Positions 18,043 through 26,836 of a stretch of 64,000 nt of DNA are shown here, in pieces. A program made the translations under genes and the position numbers. Location: NCBI RefSeq assembly GCF_000143685.1, contig NC_014328.1, forward strand, positions 1,984,001 to 2,048,000, in the 5' to 3' direction. This DNA comes from Clostridium ljungdahlii DSM 13528. Lineage in GTDB: Bacteria > Bacillota > Clostridia > Clostridiales > Clostridiaceae. Below the pieces are notes generated by a model, which was given only the letters and a program-made list of their open reading frames with translations, searched no databases and was not told where the DNA came from. Numbering within the stretch: the stretch's first letter is position 1; each line of letters starts with the position of its first letter.

Positions 18043-18095
18043 GCTAATTTTACAATTATGTATATGTTTATGAAGTTTTTAACTAAAAAATAAAC

Positions 18096-18124
18096 TTATG
18101 AGTAGAAATATTTAACTGTATAAT
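18096..18124 (+). promoter_or_regulatory. Sigma-A-like promoter of the soluble chemoreceptor
   Basis: TTATGA (18096-18101), 17-nt spacer, TATAAT (18119-18124). The -35 lies in a sequence (18085-18116) that is repeated with four differences in the left arm of the hairpin downstream of the gene (19579-19612). The leader would be about 130 nt. Confidence 0.5.
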
Positions 18125-18263
18125 ACATATAAGTAACTTTGTATTAAATTTAGGATGGAGTTAGGCAAAATTTTATACAAATTGGACAAGTATCGAATAA
18201 AGTATATAAAAATGTAATATTATGATATATAATGATATTAAATTTTGAAAAGGAGAATGTAAT

Positions 18264-19412
18264 ATGATTTCTATAAATGGAGTAAAATATGTAAAAGATA
18301 TGTGCCAAACGCAAGCAGATATGATACCAGGTGGTGTTATATATTTAACCAGTGATGGAACTACTTATACTTGGAGAAAAGCGTCTAAGGAATTTGATTT
18401 AAATATATTTCAAGTTGGTGAAAAGTTGAATTCAAATAGTATAACTGGTAAAGCTATGAGTCAAAATAAAATGATTATAGAAAATGTCCCACGTTCTTTA
18501 TATGGAATGAGACTGAAGATTGTGTCGGAACCAATAGTGAATGATGAAGGACAAACTGTAGGAGTGTTTTCTACTGTATTTCCAGTGCAGCATCCATTAA
18601 TGAAGGCATTTGATGATTTTGCACCAATATTATCTGAAATGTTTTCTGATGGTGCTATTATTTTTACTACAGACTTAAATAAATTTATAAGCATACAAGA
18701 TTCAAAAGATTTTAAGCTGTCTCAATTAAAGGTTGGAGATAATTTTAAGAAAGATACTACAGTTGCTGAAGCTGTGAAAACTAGAAAACCAGTGTCTGTA
18801 GAGCATGATGATTCAATGTATGGTGTACCAGTTTTATCAGTTTGCTATCCTTTATTTAGTGATGATACAGGTGAATTAATTGGAACTTTTGGTCTTATGA
18901 TTCCTAAAGTTGAAGCAAATAATTTGAAAGAAATGTCCAGGAGTTTAGAAGATAGTCTTGCCCAAATAACTTCTACTATTGAAGAATTAGCAGCATCGGC
19001 ATCTACTATACATGAAAATGAGCAGAATCTTAATAATAGTATTAATGAAATAACAGATTTATCACAAGAAATAAATGGTGTAGCTTCACTTATAAAGGGC
19101 ATAGCAGATCAAACTAAGATGCTTGGATTAAATGCCTCAATTGAAGCAGCTAGGGCCGGAGATGCTGGAAAAGGTTTTGGAGTAGTTGCTCAGGAAATTA
19201 GAAAATTATCGGAACAGTCAAGAAGCACAGTGCCTAAAATTGCAAAGTTAACGGATAATATTAAGGAAAAGGTTGAGTCTTCTAGCAAGATGAGTCAAGA
19301 TTCATTAACGTCAAGTCAAGAACAGGCAGCTGCTGCACAGGAAATCACAGCTAGTATAGAAGAAGTTACTTCTATGTCAGAAAAATTAAATGAAATTTCA
19401 CTTAAACTATAA
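18264..19412 (+). CDS. Soluble methyl-accepting chemotaxis-type receptor with tandem sensor domains
   Basis: 382 residues without any membrane helix. Residues 1-215 hold two successive copies of a roughly 95-residue sensor unit: [14 protein letters not shown] ... VGEKLN ... [16 protein letters not shown], then [14 protein letters not shown] ... VGDNFK ... [16 protein letters not shown]. Residues 220-382 form a short MCP signalling hairpin with the conserved tip [21 protein letters not shown]. It would sense an intracellular signal and regulate CheA. The start ATG follows AAAGGAG. Ligand unknown. Confidence 0.88.
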   Translation: MISINGVKYVKDMCQTQADMIPGGVIYLTSDGTTYTWRKASKEFDLNIFQVGEKLNSNSITGKAMSQNKMIIENVPRSLYGMRLKIVSEPIVNDEGQTVGVFSTVFPVQHPLMKAFDDFAPILSEMFSDGAIIFTTDLNKFISIQDSKDFKLSQLKVGDNFKKDTTVAEAVKTRKPVSVEHDDSMYGVPVLSVCYPLFSDDTGELIGTFGLMIPKVEANNLKEMSRSLEDSLAQITSTIEELAASASTIHENEQNLNNSINEITDLSQEINGVASLIKGIADQTKMLGLNASIEAARAGDAGKGFGVVAQEIRKLSEQSRSTVPKIAKLTDNIKEKVESSSKMSQDSLTSSQEQAAAAQEITASIEEVTSMSEKLNEISLKL

Positions 19413-19442
19413 TATAGAATTTTAAATAAAAGTATTGATATT

Positions 19443-19480
19443 AAAGGGTGGACAGTAGTTTTTACTATAGCCCTTTTTAT
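19443..19480 (+). terminator. Terminator after the soluble chemoreceptor
   Basis: AAAGGG (19443-19448) pairs with CCCTTT (19471-19476), with inner pairing AGTAG/CTAT, followed by TTTAT. Confidence 0.7.
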
Positions 19481-19578
19481 TATCTTGTCATTGAATATAA
19501 TTTTAAGACGATCTAAAGATGTAATGGATACATTTTTAAATATAATATTTTATGTTTGAAAAATATTTGTATGCTTAT

Positions 19579-19676
19579 AAAAAAATAAACTTATGCGTAG
19601 AAATGTTTTACAATAAACAAGTATATTTAACCGTACTTGTGGTTGTAAAGTATTTGAAGCATAAGTTTATTTTTTG
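19579..19676. repeat. 98-bp long imperfect hairpin
   Basis: A perfect 17-bp outer stem (19580-19596 with 19659-19675) is continued by further paired blocks TTTACAA/TTGTAAA and ACAAGTA/TACTTGT. It has A/T-runs on both outer ends, so it can end transcription in both directions between the chemoreceptor and the interrupted oxidoreductase. The left arm resembles 18085-18116 upstream of the chemoreceptor. Confidence 0.8.
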
Positions 19677-19698
19677 TTCAGAAGCCTACTTAGAGCTA

Positions 19699-20724
19699 TT
19701 AAACTAATTTTTTATTAAATATATTTGAAAGACCAGTATTTTTAATTCTATTTTGTATTTCTTCTCTGTCTATGGAATATAGACCTTTTTCTTTCATTCT
19801 GTTAAAAAATTCTGCACCAGCAAAAGTATATCTATTTTTTCTTCCTTCTTTAGTGTGTATTTTGGAAGTTGCATAGCTTATGATATCTCCAATAGCTGTA
19901 TTAGTTGGAAGTGTTAGAGTAGGAATATTGAGTGCACATTTTACGGCATTATGACCGGCAAGAGATCCTGTACATATAGCTTCTGTGTGACCTACAAAGA
20001 GACCACTTTTTTCTCCACCGCAAAATAAGTTATCTATGCCATTTACTTTTAAGTCCACAGAAACGGGTGCGATGGAAAGATATCTTATGGAATTTCCCTT
20101 ACCTCCAGAATACGGATCTATGAATTTGACATTTTCTAGACCTTGTATTTTACGCAACTTTTCTAAAGGATAATAAGATGTCATTAACTTTACATGGCCT
20201 GTATCTAAAAGTATTACATTTTGTGCAAATTCTTTTAAAGCATACTGCTGGCATACTTTAGCCTTTAACTTATCCATATTTACATCTTCTTCTGGAACTT
20301 TAAGTACTACTGCACCTTTTTCTTCAATTTCATGTAAGAGATTTTTATCTATAGTATCTTTAGCAAGTTTACAGGAACCGCTGAAAGCTCCGTAAGTTCC
20401 ATCTAATCTCTCGCCGTGAAGATCTTCTACTCCAGCACATTTGCTTATGCTTATTCTAGGTCCGAAGGAAGGACATCTAAGTATGCACATGGAACAGCCG
20501 TTACCATATTTTATACAGTTTCCCATAGGACCTGTGGAACCTGTAGTCTCAACAAAGGCATCTGCTTCTTCATAATCTCCATTTGAGGTATATATGCCTT
20601 TTATTTTAGTCCCTTCCATTTTTACATCCACTACTCTTGATATTAGCTTTAGTTTTATGCCTTTACTTAAAATATATTTTCTAACAGCTGGTTCGATTTT
20701 ATTTACATCATAGAGCCAAGCATG
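19699..20724 (-). pseudogene. 3' part of an FAD-dependent oxidoreductase gene split by an intervening element
   Basis: This frame encodes the C-terminal 340 residues or so of a flavoprotein. It has Cys-rich segments YGNGCSMCILRCPSFGPR and ISKCAGVED, the FAD-contact segment GIDNLFCGGEKSG, and a helical end. It has no start and no FAD-binding N-terminus; those lie at 24300-24557. The frame continues upstream into the recombinase stop codon. Joining residue 86 of the N-terminal part to the Trp codon at 20718 gives one continuous 425-residue protein across the seam HKHA-WLYDVNK. GTG 20631 would be a possible but RBS-poor internal start. I class it as interrupted rather than decayed. Confidence 0.85.
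20719..20724. repeat. Left attachment core (att, recombinase side)
   Basis: AGCATG, read CATGCT on the coding strand. It encodes His-Ala at the fusion point and lies 28 bp from the recombinase stop codon. Confidence 0.7.
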
Positions 20725-20751
20725 AACATGATTTATGGTATTGCAGCAGAT

Positions 20752-22374
20752 TTAGGGAATACTAGGATGAAACTTGTGTACTTTTTCACTTCCCCATAAG
20801 TAAACATCAATATCACCTGTATTACCATTCCAGTAGATTTTGTCAATTATGTTTTCTAAGATATGCCTTTTGATTGACACATTTTTTATTAGGGCAAAGG
20901 ATGAATTGAAATTTTCTAAGGCTTTTTCTATTATATCTAGATCTACATTTTCTTCTTCAATATTTTTAGACTTGTCTAATTTCAAATTTAAATCCTTTAT
21001 TGTTTTTGCTAAGTTTTCTATTTTATTTAGGATAAATTCAGAAGCAGGGGAGTCATCTGCATTTATATTTGATAATTGTTGCAACAATGTGTTCATTTGG
21101 GTACTTTTATCTTCAATTTCTCTTTTTAGCATTTCAACAAAATTATTTTTAATAGAAGAAGTTGATTCATTTTTACGATATTGTAGTTCTTTTAAAAGCT
21201 TATTTATATTTAGTTTTTTAATATTTTCAGCAATAGCTTTTTCAATTTTTGGACCGTTGGCATTAGGGTTAACACATCTGGTTTTTCCAGAATGGGCTTT
21301 CATTGTACACACATAATAGTAAGTTCTTTTATTTTCACTTTTTTTAGATCTTCCATAAGAGACACGCATGGGTGAACCGCACAAAGCACATTTTAATATT
21401 CCAGATAATAAAGATTTTTTAGATGTTCCCTGTCTTGGACTAGATTTCCTTTTATTTTTATCTAATTGAAATTGCACTTCTAGCCAGGTAGTACTTTCAA
21501 TAATTCCTTTATGCTTGGCAACAGCAGCAATCCACTCACTTGTACTTCTAGTTATATATTTTGAATTGCGTTTATTATATGTAATGATTCCATTGCCATT
21601 AGGTATGCCGCAGGTAGTTATACCTAAGTCTTTTAAATATTTAAAAACTAAATCGTTTGACTTTACATAAACAGGATTTCTAAGAGTATCATTTATTGAC
21701 ATAGATGAGAAGTCTCCACCATTTTTGCCTTTTATGTTATTAGTAAGTAGATATTTAAGAACTAGGGATATAGAACCAAATTCCATGTATTTACCATATA
21801 TCAATTTAACTTTATCCAATTCCTTTTGTATAGGAGAAAGTTTATGCATAAATTTTTGTTTCATTTCAGAGTTATAATAAGTTACTTTCTTAGAGTTGAA
21901 ACCAAGGGGAGTTTGACCTCCCAGCCAGCGTCCGGATTTTGCAAGTTCTAACATATTATCTCGAACACGTTCTGCAATAGTTTCGCGCTCTAACTGTGCA
22001 AATACAGAAGCTATATATACCATGGCTTTACCCATAGGGGTACTTGTATCAAATTGTTCTTTTACACTTACAAAAGATATATTATGTTTCTGTAATAATT
22101 CTAATGTAGTAGAAAAATCAGCAACATTTCTACTAATCCTGTCTAACCTGTAGCATATTAAAAAATTAAATTTTTCTTTTCTAGCATCTTTTAAAAGTTC
22201 TTGAAATCTAGGTCTATTTGTATTGCCGCCAGAAAAACCTTCATCTTCATATATTATAAAACTGCTTATTTTCAAATTATTCTTTGCATATTCTTTACAT
22301 ATTTGTACCTGACTTTCTATAGACTCACCTTTGCATGTAAACTTGGATTTTCTGCTGTATACAGCTGCTATCAT
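20752..22374 (-). CDS. Large serine recombinase (site-specific integrase/excisionase)
   Basis: 540 residues with all the parts of a large serine recombinase. The N-terminal resolvase domain starts with AAVYSRKS (likely catalytic Ser10), then YEDEGFSGGNTNRP and CYRLDRISRN. A recombinase domain follows near residues 160-290. A zinc-ribbon region has LKCALCGSPM and a later C-x-C-containing stretch, followed by a coiled-coil-rich end. It should cut both att sites by a 2-bp staggered break and integrate or excise the surrounding element. It is the last gene before the left att core and runs in the same direction as the split host gene. Its stop codon is in frame with the host-gene remainder. Confidence 0.93.
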   Translation of the reverse strand: MIAAVYSRKSKFTCKGESIESQVQICKEYAKNNLKISSFIIYEDEGFSGGNTNRPRFQELLKDARKEKFNFLICYRLDRISRNVADFSTTLELLQKHNISFVSVKEQFDTSTPMGKAMVYIASVFAQLERETIAERVRDNMLELAKSGRWLGGQTPLGFNSKKVTYYNSEMKQKFMHKLSPIQKELDKVKLIYGKYMEFGSISLVLKYLLTNNIKGKNGGDFSSMSINDTLRNPVYVKSNDLVFKYLKDLGITTCGIPNGNGIITYNKRNSKYITRSTSEWIAAVAKHKGIIESTTWLEVQFQLDKNKRKSSPRQGTSKKSLLSGILKCALCGSPMRVSYGRSKKSENKRTYYYVCTMKAHSGKTRCVNPNANGPKIEKAIAENIKKLNINKLLKELQYRKNESTSSIKNNFVEMLKREIEDKSTQMNTLLQQLSNINADDSPASEFILNKIENLAKTIKDLNLKLDKSKNIEEENVDLDIIEKALENFNSSFALIKNVSIKRHILENIIDKIYWNGNTGDIDVYLWGSEKVHKFHPSIP

Positions 22375-22542
22375 TTTTTAAAATCACATCCTCAAAAATT
22401 AATATAGTCCTATATTAAATTACATGGCCTTAATTAACTTTTTATTCCTTTTTAAATTAAAAATTTTCATCACACAATAAGTTGAGGTGCATATAATATT
22501 GTAGGTAAATATGCTTAAAAAATAGCTGGGAGATGTTATTTT

Positions 22543-22716
22543 ATGGCCAAGCTAATAAAAGTAAGAATGCATTATTCAAAAGACCCTAAAATAATGGATG
22601 AACTGGAAACAAGAATGGCAAGAGTTTTTGCAAGAGCACTTATAAGCGAATTACGTGTTGAACAAATAGATGAACTCATAAAAACATTAAAAGAAAGACA
22701 AACATGGAAGAAATAA
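22543..22716 (+). CDS. 57-residue small protein inside the element
   Basis: A small basic, helical protein (LIKVRMHYSKDPKIMDELE, then FARALISELRVEQIDELI), too short for standard ORF lists. It has GGGAG upstream. It is divergent from the recombinase and first of a rightward set. A regulator or excision partner is possible from position; no family recognised. Confidence 0.55.
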   Translation: MAKLIKVRMHYSKDPKIMDELETRMARVFARALISELRVEQIDELIKTLKERQTWKK

Positions 22717-22798
22717 ATAAGTATAGACATATTGAAAACCATTCAAACTAAAATTAAGAATATGAAAAAAGTGAGTGTACCTTCAGAGGAGGTATAAG

Positions 22799-22924
22799 AT
22801 GGAAAACAAAACTAAAATGAGATTTGAAAATATAGAACAGAGAGATAAGCAGTTAAAAGAGTTTAGAACTATAAAATATATTATAGATAAGAAAAATCCT
22901 TTAATAGTATGGATATATATTTAA
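22799..22924 (+). CDS. 41-residue small protein inside the element
   Basis: A charged 41-residue ORF (MENKTKMRFENIEQRDKQLK, then a short hydrophobic end) with an excellent AGAGGAGG site 7 nt before the ATG. No family recognised. It lies just before the Gp157-like gene. Confidence 0.5.
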   Translation: MENKTKMRFENIEQRDKQLKEFRTIKYIIDKKNPLIVWIYI

Positions 22925-22947
22925 AAAGTAGTAGGGGAGGAATGAGT

Positions 22948-23442
22948 TTGAGTAAACTATATGAGATTTCAGAGAGATACAGAAATTTGGAAGATTTATT
23001 GGACAATCCGGAGTTAGAAAATGCCAAAAGTGATATAGAAAGATCCTTAGATTCAATTAACGAGGAATTTAATGTAAAAGCTGAAAATATTGCTAAAATA
23101 ATTAAATCGAAAGGTACGGACATTAAAGGTTTGGAGGAGGAAATTAAAAGACTTCAAGATAGAAAAAAAGTAACAGAAAATAAAGTCTTAAATTTAAAAA
23201 GTTATTTATTTGACCATATGAAGATATTAAAGAAAGAAAAAATAAATGGTAAACTATTTACTCTTTCAATAAGAAAAAATCCACCTTCTGTTAATGTAAT
23301 AGATGAAGATGCTATTCCACAAAGGTATAAGATTCCTCAACCATATAAACTGGATAAAACGGCTATATTAGAAGACTCAAAACAAGAAATAAAGATAGAT
23401 GGTGTGGAAATTAAACAATCCACAAGTTTAAGTATTAGATAG
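22948..23442 (+). CDS. Siphovirus Gp157-like phage protein
   Basis: 164 residues. The start SKLYEISERYRNLEDLLD, the long heptad-rich middle (IKGLEEEIKRLQDRKKVTEN, LKSYLFDHM) and the C-terminal FTLSIRKNPPSVNV followed by IPQRYKIPQPYKLDK all match the Gp157 family found in early regions of siphoviruses. It is linked in the literature to phage recombination modules and once to phage resistance. The TTG at 22948 is 7 nt from GGGGAGG. The ATG at 22942 is too close. Confidence 0.8.
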   Translation: MSKLYEISERYRNLEDLLDNPELENAKSDIERSLDSINEEFNVKAENIAKIIKSKGTDIKGLEEEIKRLQDRKKVTENKVLNLKSYLFDHMKILKKEKINGKLFTLSIRKNPPSVNVIDEDAIPQRYKIPQPYKLDKTAILEDSKQEIKIDGVEIKQSTSLSIR

Positions 23443-23457
23443 AGGAGGTGAAGCAAT

Positions 23458-24180
23458 ATGAATAAGGAGGTACGGCTTTTAAAAGCAGATGAAATTGAAA
23501 TAAGGGTACAGAGCTTAAAGAAAACTCCAAATGGTGTAGGGTGTGTTTTGCTCTTATATAAAGATGCAAGAGTTGATATGAAAATACTTGATGAAACCTT
23601 TGGAATGACAGGGTGGAAAAGAACCCATGAACTTATAAATGGAAGACTATTTTGTAATATAGATATTTGGGATGATGAAAAGAAACAGTGGATTAGAAAG
23701 CAAGATGTGGGAGTGGAAAGTTATACGGAAAAAGAAAAAGGTCAAGCTAGTGATAGTTTTAAAAGGGCAGGATTTAATATTGGAATAGGAAGAGAACTTT
23801 ATACAGCTCCTTTTATATGGATCGGTTTACAGCAGGGAGAATTTGCTGAAAAAGATGGTAAAGTTACTCTGTCGCCAAGGGTACATTTTCAAGTTAAGTC
23901 AATAGGATACAATAAGAATAGGGAAATTAATCAGTTGGAAATTCAAGATAATTATTATAGATTAAGATATTCTTTAGGAAAAGCTGCTGGTGACCAGAGT
24001 AAAACAGTTACTATAGACAACAAAGACGTAATAAATAAAAATGAACTTCACTGTGAAAAGTGTGGAAACATCATATCGGAAAAAGTAGCAGATTATAGCA
24101 ATAAAAAATTTGGAAAAATGTTATGTATGAATTGTCAGGTAAATATCAAAGGTGCCCGAATTTTAAGTACGGCAAAATAA
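23458..24180 (+). CDS. Rad52/Sak-like single-strand annealing protein (phage recombination)
   Basis: 240 residues. The core has VGCVLLLYKDARVDMKILDE, a GMTGWKRTH segment and KGQASDSFKRAGFNIGIGRELYTAP, the last typical of Rad52-like phage annealing proteins. A C-terminal zinc ribbon is visible (CEKCG, then CMNCQ). It would anneal single-stranded DNA for phage-type recombination. It starts 16 nt after the Gp157-like gene with GAGGAGGTGA upstream. The Rad52-like assignment is motif-based. Confidence 0.68.
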   Translation: MNKEVRLLKADEIEIRVQSLKKTPNGVGCVLLLYKDARVDMKILDETFGMTGWKRTHELINGRLFCNIDIWDDEKKQWIRKQDVGVESYTEKEKGQASDSFKRAGFNIGIGRELYTAPFIWIGLQQGEFAEKDGKVTLSPRVHFQVKSIGYNKNREINQLEIQDNYYRLRYSLGKAAGDQSKTVTIDNKDVINKNELHCEKCGNIISEKVADYSNKKFGKMLCMNCQVNIKGARILSTAK

Positions 24181-24216
24181 ACAGAGTTCTTGAAACCATA
24201 TGGATACTTATTATAG

Positions 24217-24256
24217 ACATGTCAAAACATCCTAGAAAGATGACCTTTTGACATGT
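24217..24256 (+). terminator. Hairpin at the element's right end
   Basis: Arms ACATGTCAAAA (24217-24227) and TTTTGACATGT (24246-24256), perfect 11 bp, then TGCTTTTATTT. It is probably the terminator of the rightward element genes; it is also 44 bp from the att core. Confidence 0.65.
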
Positions 24257-24272
24257 TGCTTTTATTTGAATT

Positions 24273-24557
24273 TTAATAAGATCGCAATACTGTAAGTGGA
24301 GCATGCTTATGACCGGGAAAATCTAAATTTTTGTGTCTAGTAAGGCTGTCTGTGATGCTTATTAGATCTCCTGCTCCAAGTGCAGTGATTTCTTCTGCAG
24401 CAGTGTATCTGCCGTTATTTCTCATTATTCCTCCTACATTTCCTAGGCCAAGTACCATGTCGGTTTTTTCATATATAACTACATCAGCACCTGCTTTTTT
24501 AGCAGATAAAGCTGCGGCACATCCAGACCATCCTGAACCAATTACTATTATTTTCAT
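24273..24557 (-). pseudogene. 5' part of the split FAD-dependent oxidoreductase gene
   Basis: The first 86 residues are the native N-terminus of an FAD/NAD(P) flavoprotein. It has the Rossmann motif IIVIGSGWSGCAAALSAKKAGADV and YEKTDM, then GNVGGIMRNNGRYTAAEE. After His-Ala at the att core, eight foreign residues and a stop (24273) follow from element DNA. The start ATG has AGGGGG upstream and lies 12 nt after the reductase-like gene, so the intact operon would be reductase followed by flavoprotein. The C-terminal part is at 19699-20724. Confidence 0.85.
24300..24305. repeat. Right attachment core (att, host N-terminal side)
   Basis: AGCATG again. The coding-strand codons CAT GCT end exactly at residue 86 of the host protein. 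Confidence 0.7.
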
Positions 24558-24569
24558 AAAAAATACCCC

Positions 24570-25556
24570 CTATAATAATCTTCTACCTTTAAATAAATCT
24601 CTTGGATCCATTTGCACCTTACATAGTCTTCTAACTATGTCACCATCATAGTGTTTGGTGCAGCTTGCACATATTCCTTCACCGCAGCTCATTTTGGAAT
24701 TATTGCAGCAGGAAAAATTTATGGATTTGTTTTTTGAATTGTTCATTTTATCTATAAAATCTATAATTTCATAACTCATTATATCCGGGCCCCCACAGTG
24801 AACTAAATTTATGGAATTTTCCCGCAGAATTTTTTTAAGCATTAATTTGAATTTCTCAGAGAGATTTCCCTCGTCTAATATAGTGCAATCTAACACTTTT
24901 GATTTGCATTCTTTAAAATAATCCTCATAAAAATTTTCTTTAAATTGTGTGTCAATAATAGATATAACCTTGTTCTTATTGGAATATAATTTTTTCATAA
25001 CTGGAATAGAAGGAGCAATTCCTATACCTCGGGCTATAATTAATGATGTACCATCTTTAGCATTAGAAATATTTGAAAGTCCCATTATTCCATTTGAAAA
25101 CGGTCCTCTAAGAAGTATTTTATCGCCTTTATTTAATTTAAAAAGAGCTTTAGTTTTTGTGCCGCTTGATTTTATTGCAACATCTAGGGTATTATTCGTA
25201 TTATCTGCATTTATAATAGAAATTGGTACGTCGTAATAATTTACACTTTCTTTATTTCTTAAAAATACGAAGCTTCCAGCATTGGATAATTCTCTTACTA
25301 GGTTTTCTGGTGCTTCTAAAGTAAACATGCAAAGAGAATCTTCAGCTACTTTTTTGTCTAATATAGGACAATCATAAGTTTTTCTTAAATTTTTTGCTTT
25401 TTTACCATTGGAAATATATTGTTCATATATACAAACTCCACACCAGTCTTTGCATTGGCAAAACTCTTCACCGGAAAGTTGAGAGCATAATATACAGTCA
25501 AGAGTCTCTGCCAGGTGGCATGGACAATAGTCACTTCCTGCATCAATACAATACAT
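24570..25556 (-). CDS. Ferredoxin-reductase-like / PyrK-like iron-sulfur flavoprotein
   Basis: 328 residues. The N-terminal 50 are rich in Cys (CPCH, CILC, CQCKDWCGVC), likely a metal or Fe-S site. Then comes an FAD/NAD(P)-binding reductase module: YDVPISI, LLRGPFSNGIMG, IIARGIGIAPSIPVMKKL, LVHCGGPDIMSYEIIDF. The end has CCNNSKMSCGEGICASC with a later Cys, as in PyrK/SudB-type [2Fe-2S] subunits. It would pass electrons between a nicotinamide cofactor and the flavoprotein encoded next, whose gene is interrupted. While the element is integrated the pair lacks one subunit. Confidence 0.82.
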   Translation of the reverse strand: MYCIDAGSDYCPCHLAETLDCILCSQLSGEEFCQCKDWCGVCIYEQYISNGKKAKNLRKTYDCPILDKKVAEDSLCMFTLEAPENLVRELSNAGSFVFLRNKESVNYYDVPISIINADNTNNTLDVAIKSSGTKTKALFKLNKGDKILLRGPFSNGIMGLSNISNAKDGTSLIIARGIGIAPSIPVMKKLYSNKNKVISIIDTQFKENFYEDYFKECKSKVLDCTILDEGNLSEKFKLMLKKILRENSINLVHCGGPDIMSYEIIDFIDKMNNSKNKSINFSCCNNSKMSCGEGICASCTKHYDGDIVRRLCKVQMDPRDLFKGRRLL

Positions 25557-25702
25557 GTAAATAACCTCCGTTGATATTATTATAAAACTATGTACAATAT
25601 TAGATTATTTTTCAGAATGATTTTTGTTACTTTAAAATGAAAAACTATGTTAGAATAAAAACATTGACTGCTAAATTTAATTACTTAGATAGGGGTGTTT
25701 TG

Positions 25703-26566
25703 TTGAAAAAAGGATACATATATTCCGCATTGTCTGCTATATTATTTGGAACTTGCGGAATCATAATAAAAATTGCTTTCTCGGAAGGGGCAAATTCTAT
25801 AAATATATTGACACTTCAATATATGATGTCAATTCCAATTATGTTTCTAGGCATACTTATAATAGATAGTAAGGCTTTAAAAATAGGGAAAAAGGATTTA
25901 TACCACACAGCAGTTCTTGGTATAGTGGGTAATACTTTCATGACTATTTTCTATTATATGGCTTTTAATTATCTTGATGTTTCAATGGTTACCATACTGC
26001 TTTATACATATCCCGCTATGGTTTTTATTTATTCAGTAGTATTTCAAAAAATGCAGGTAAGTTTTAATAAGATTTTTGCTCTTATTGCAACTTTTATAGG
26101 CTGTTTTTTAGCTTTGGGTCTTAACCAGAGCATAAAGACATTTTCAACAAAAGGTTTTATGTATGGAATTCTGGCAGCAGTATTTTATGCCTTTATGAAT
26201 ATATATACGGAGAAAAAAATGGACAAATTAAATCCACTTGCAGTTAACTTTTACTCCATTATATTTTCATTTTTATCATTAATAATTTTTAAGTTTCCAG
26301 TGGACGTGTTTAGACAGGATTTGAATGGAAAATTAATTGTTTGCATTATAATATTAGGAGTGTTTTGTGAGATAATACCTTTAACTTTGCTTTACGCGGC
26401 AATTAAACATATTGGATCTTTAAAAGTTTCAATAATAGGTAATTTAGAAATACCAACAGCTATGTTTCTTTCATTTCTTATTTTAAAGGAACCTTTATCA
26501 CTACTTCAAGTTTTTGGAGCAGCACTTGTTATTTATGCTATTTATAGTATAAAAAAAATGGATTGA
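25703..26566 (+). CDS. EamA/DMT-family transporter
   Basis: A 287-residue membrane protein with about ten helices in two EamA repeats. The first begins YSALSAILFGTCGIIIKIAF, the second FMYGILAAVFYAFMNIYTEK, and the last helix ends QVFGAALVIYAIYSI. It is a metabolite exporter of unknown substrate. A frame-open ATG at 25637 lacks a ribosome site. The TTG at 25703, 6 nt after AGGGGT, gives the usual family N-terminus. Confidence 0.87.
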   Translation: MKKGYIYSALSAILFGTCGIIIKIAFSEGANSINILTLQYMMSIPIMFLGILIIDSKALKIGKKDLYHTAVLGIVGNTFMTIFYYMAFNYLDVSMVTILLYTYPAMVFIYSVVFQKMQVSFNKIFALIATFIGCFLALGLNQSIKTFSTKGFMYGILAAVFYAFMNIYTEKKMDKLNPLAVNFYSIIFSFLSLIIFKFPVDVFRQDLNGKLIVCIIILGVFCEIIPLTLLYAAIKHIGSLKVSIIGNLEIPTAMFLSFLILKEPLSLLQVFGAALVIYAIYSIKKMD

Positions 26567-26574
26567 GTTTTATC

Positions 26575-26611
26575 TAGTTATCACAGTCATATTAGGTGAC
26601 TATGATAACTA
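26575..26611 (+). terminator. Probable terminator after the DMT transporter
   Basis: Fifteen-base arms 26575-26589 and 26597-26611 pair with a single wobble. The T-run is short. Confidence 0.6.
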
Positions 26612-26686
26612 TTTCAGACTGAAAATTGAGATTCATGCATTAATAGACAAAGTATATTAATGGAAGAGAATATTTAGATATGAAAA

Positions 26687-26806
26687 TTACTTTAAAGATT
26701 TTTGCTTTTTGCTGTAAGAACAAGCTTTCTTTTCGATAGTATCTAGGGATTCACTTAGACATTCTTCAATAACATCAGGTGTTATTAATATATTTTCCTT
26801 TTTCAA
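26687..26806 (-). CDS. 39-residue peptide gene, paralog of 58608-58739
   Basis: A small gene missing from normal ORF lists. The product has the core ILITPDVIEECLSESLD, then TIEKK and a basic Lys/Ser tail. It starts at TTG (26806) 7 nt after AAGGAGG and has a perfect sigma-A promoter 31 nt upstream. A second copy of the same core lies at 58608-58739. No signal sequence. I do not recognise the family. Function unknown, but expression is strongly predicted. Confidence 0.75.
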   Translation of the reverse strand: MKKENILITPDVIEECLSESLDTIEKKACSYSKKQKSLK

Positions 26807-26836
26807 ATTACCGCCTCCTTTTACTTAATAGACTTA

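Larger units (their letters stand above)
20719..24305. mobile_element. 3.58-kb serine-recombinase intervening element in an oxidoreductase gene
   Basis: The element is bounded by the 6-bp direct repeat AGCATG (20719-20724 and 24300-24305). It carries a large serine recombinase, two small ORFs, a Gp157-like phage protein and an annealing-protein-like gene. Removing one repeat plus the sequence between (3581 bp) fuses the two oxidoreductase fragments in frame. It has no capsid, tail, lysis or replication genes. It looks like a stripped prophage kept as an excisable insert, comparable in principle to the skin element of sigK. Whether it still excises is unknown. Confidence 0.85.

Noticed and set aside
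20719..24305. Calling the element a prophage
   Set aside because: No structural, lysis or replication genes are present; only recombination functions are seen.
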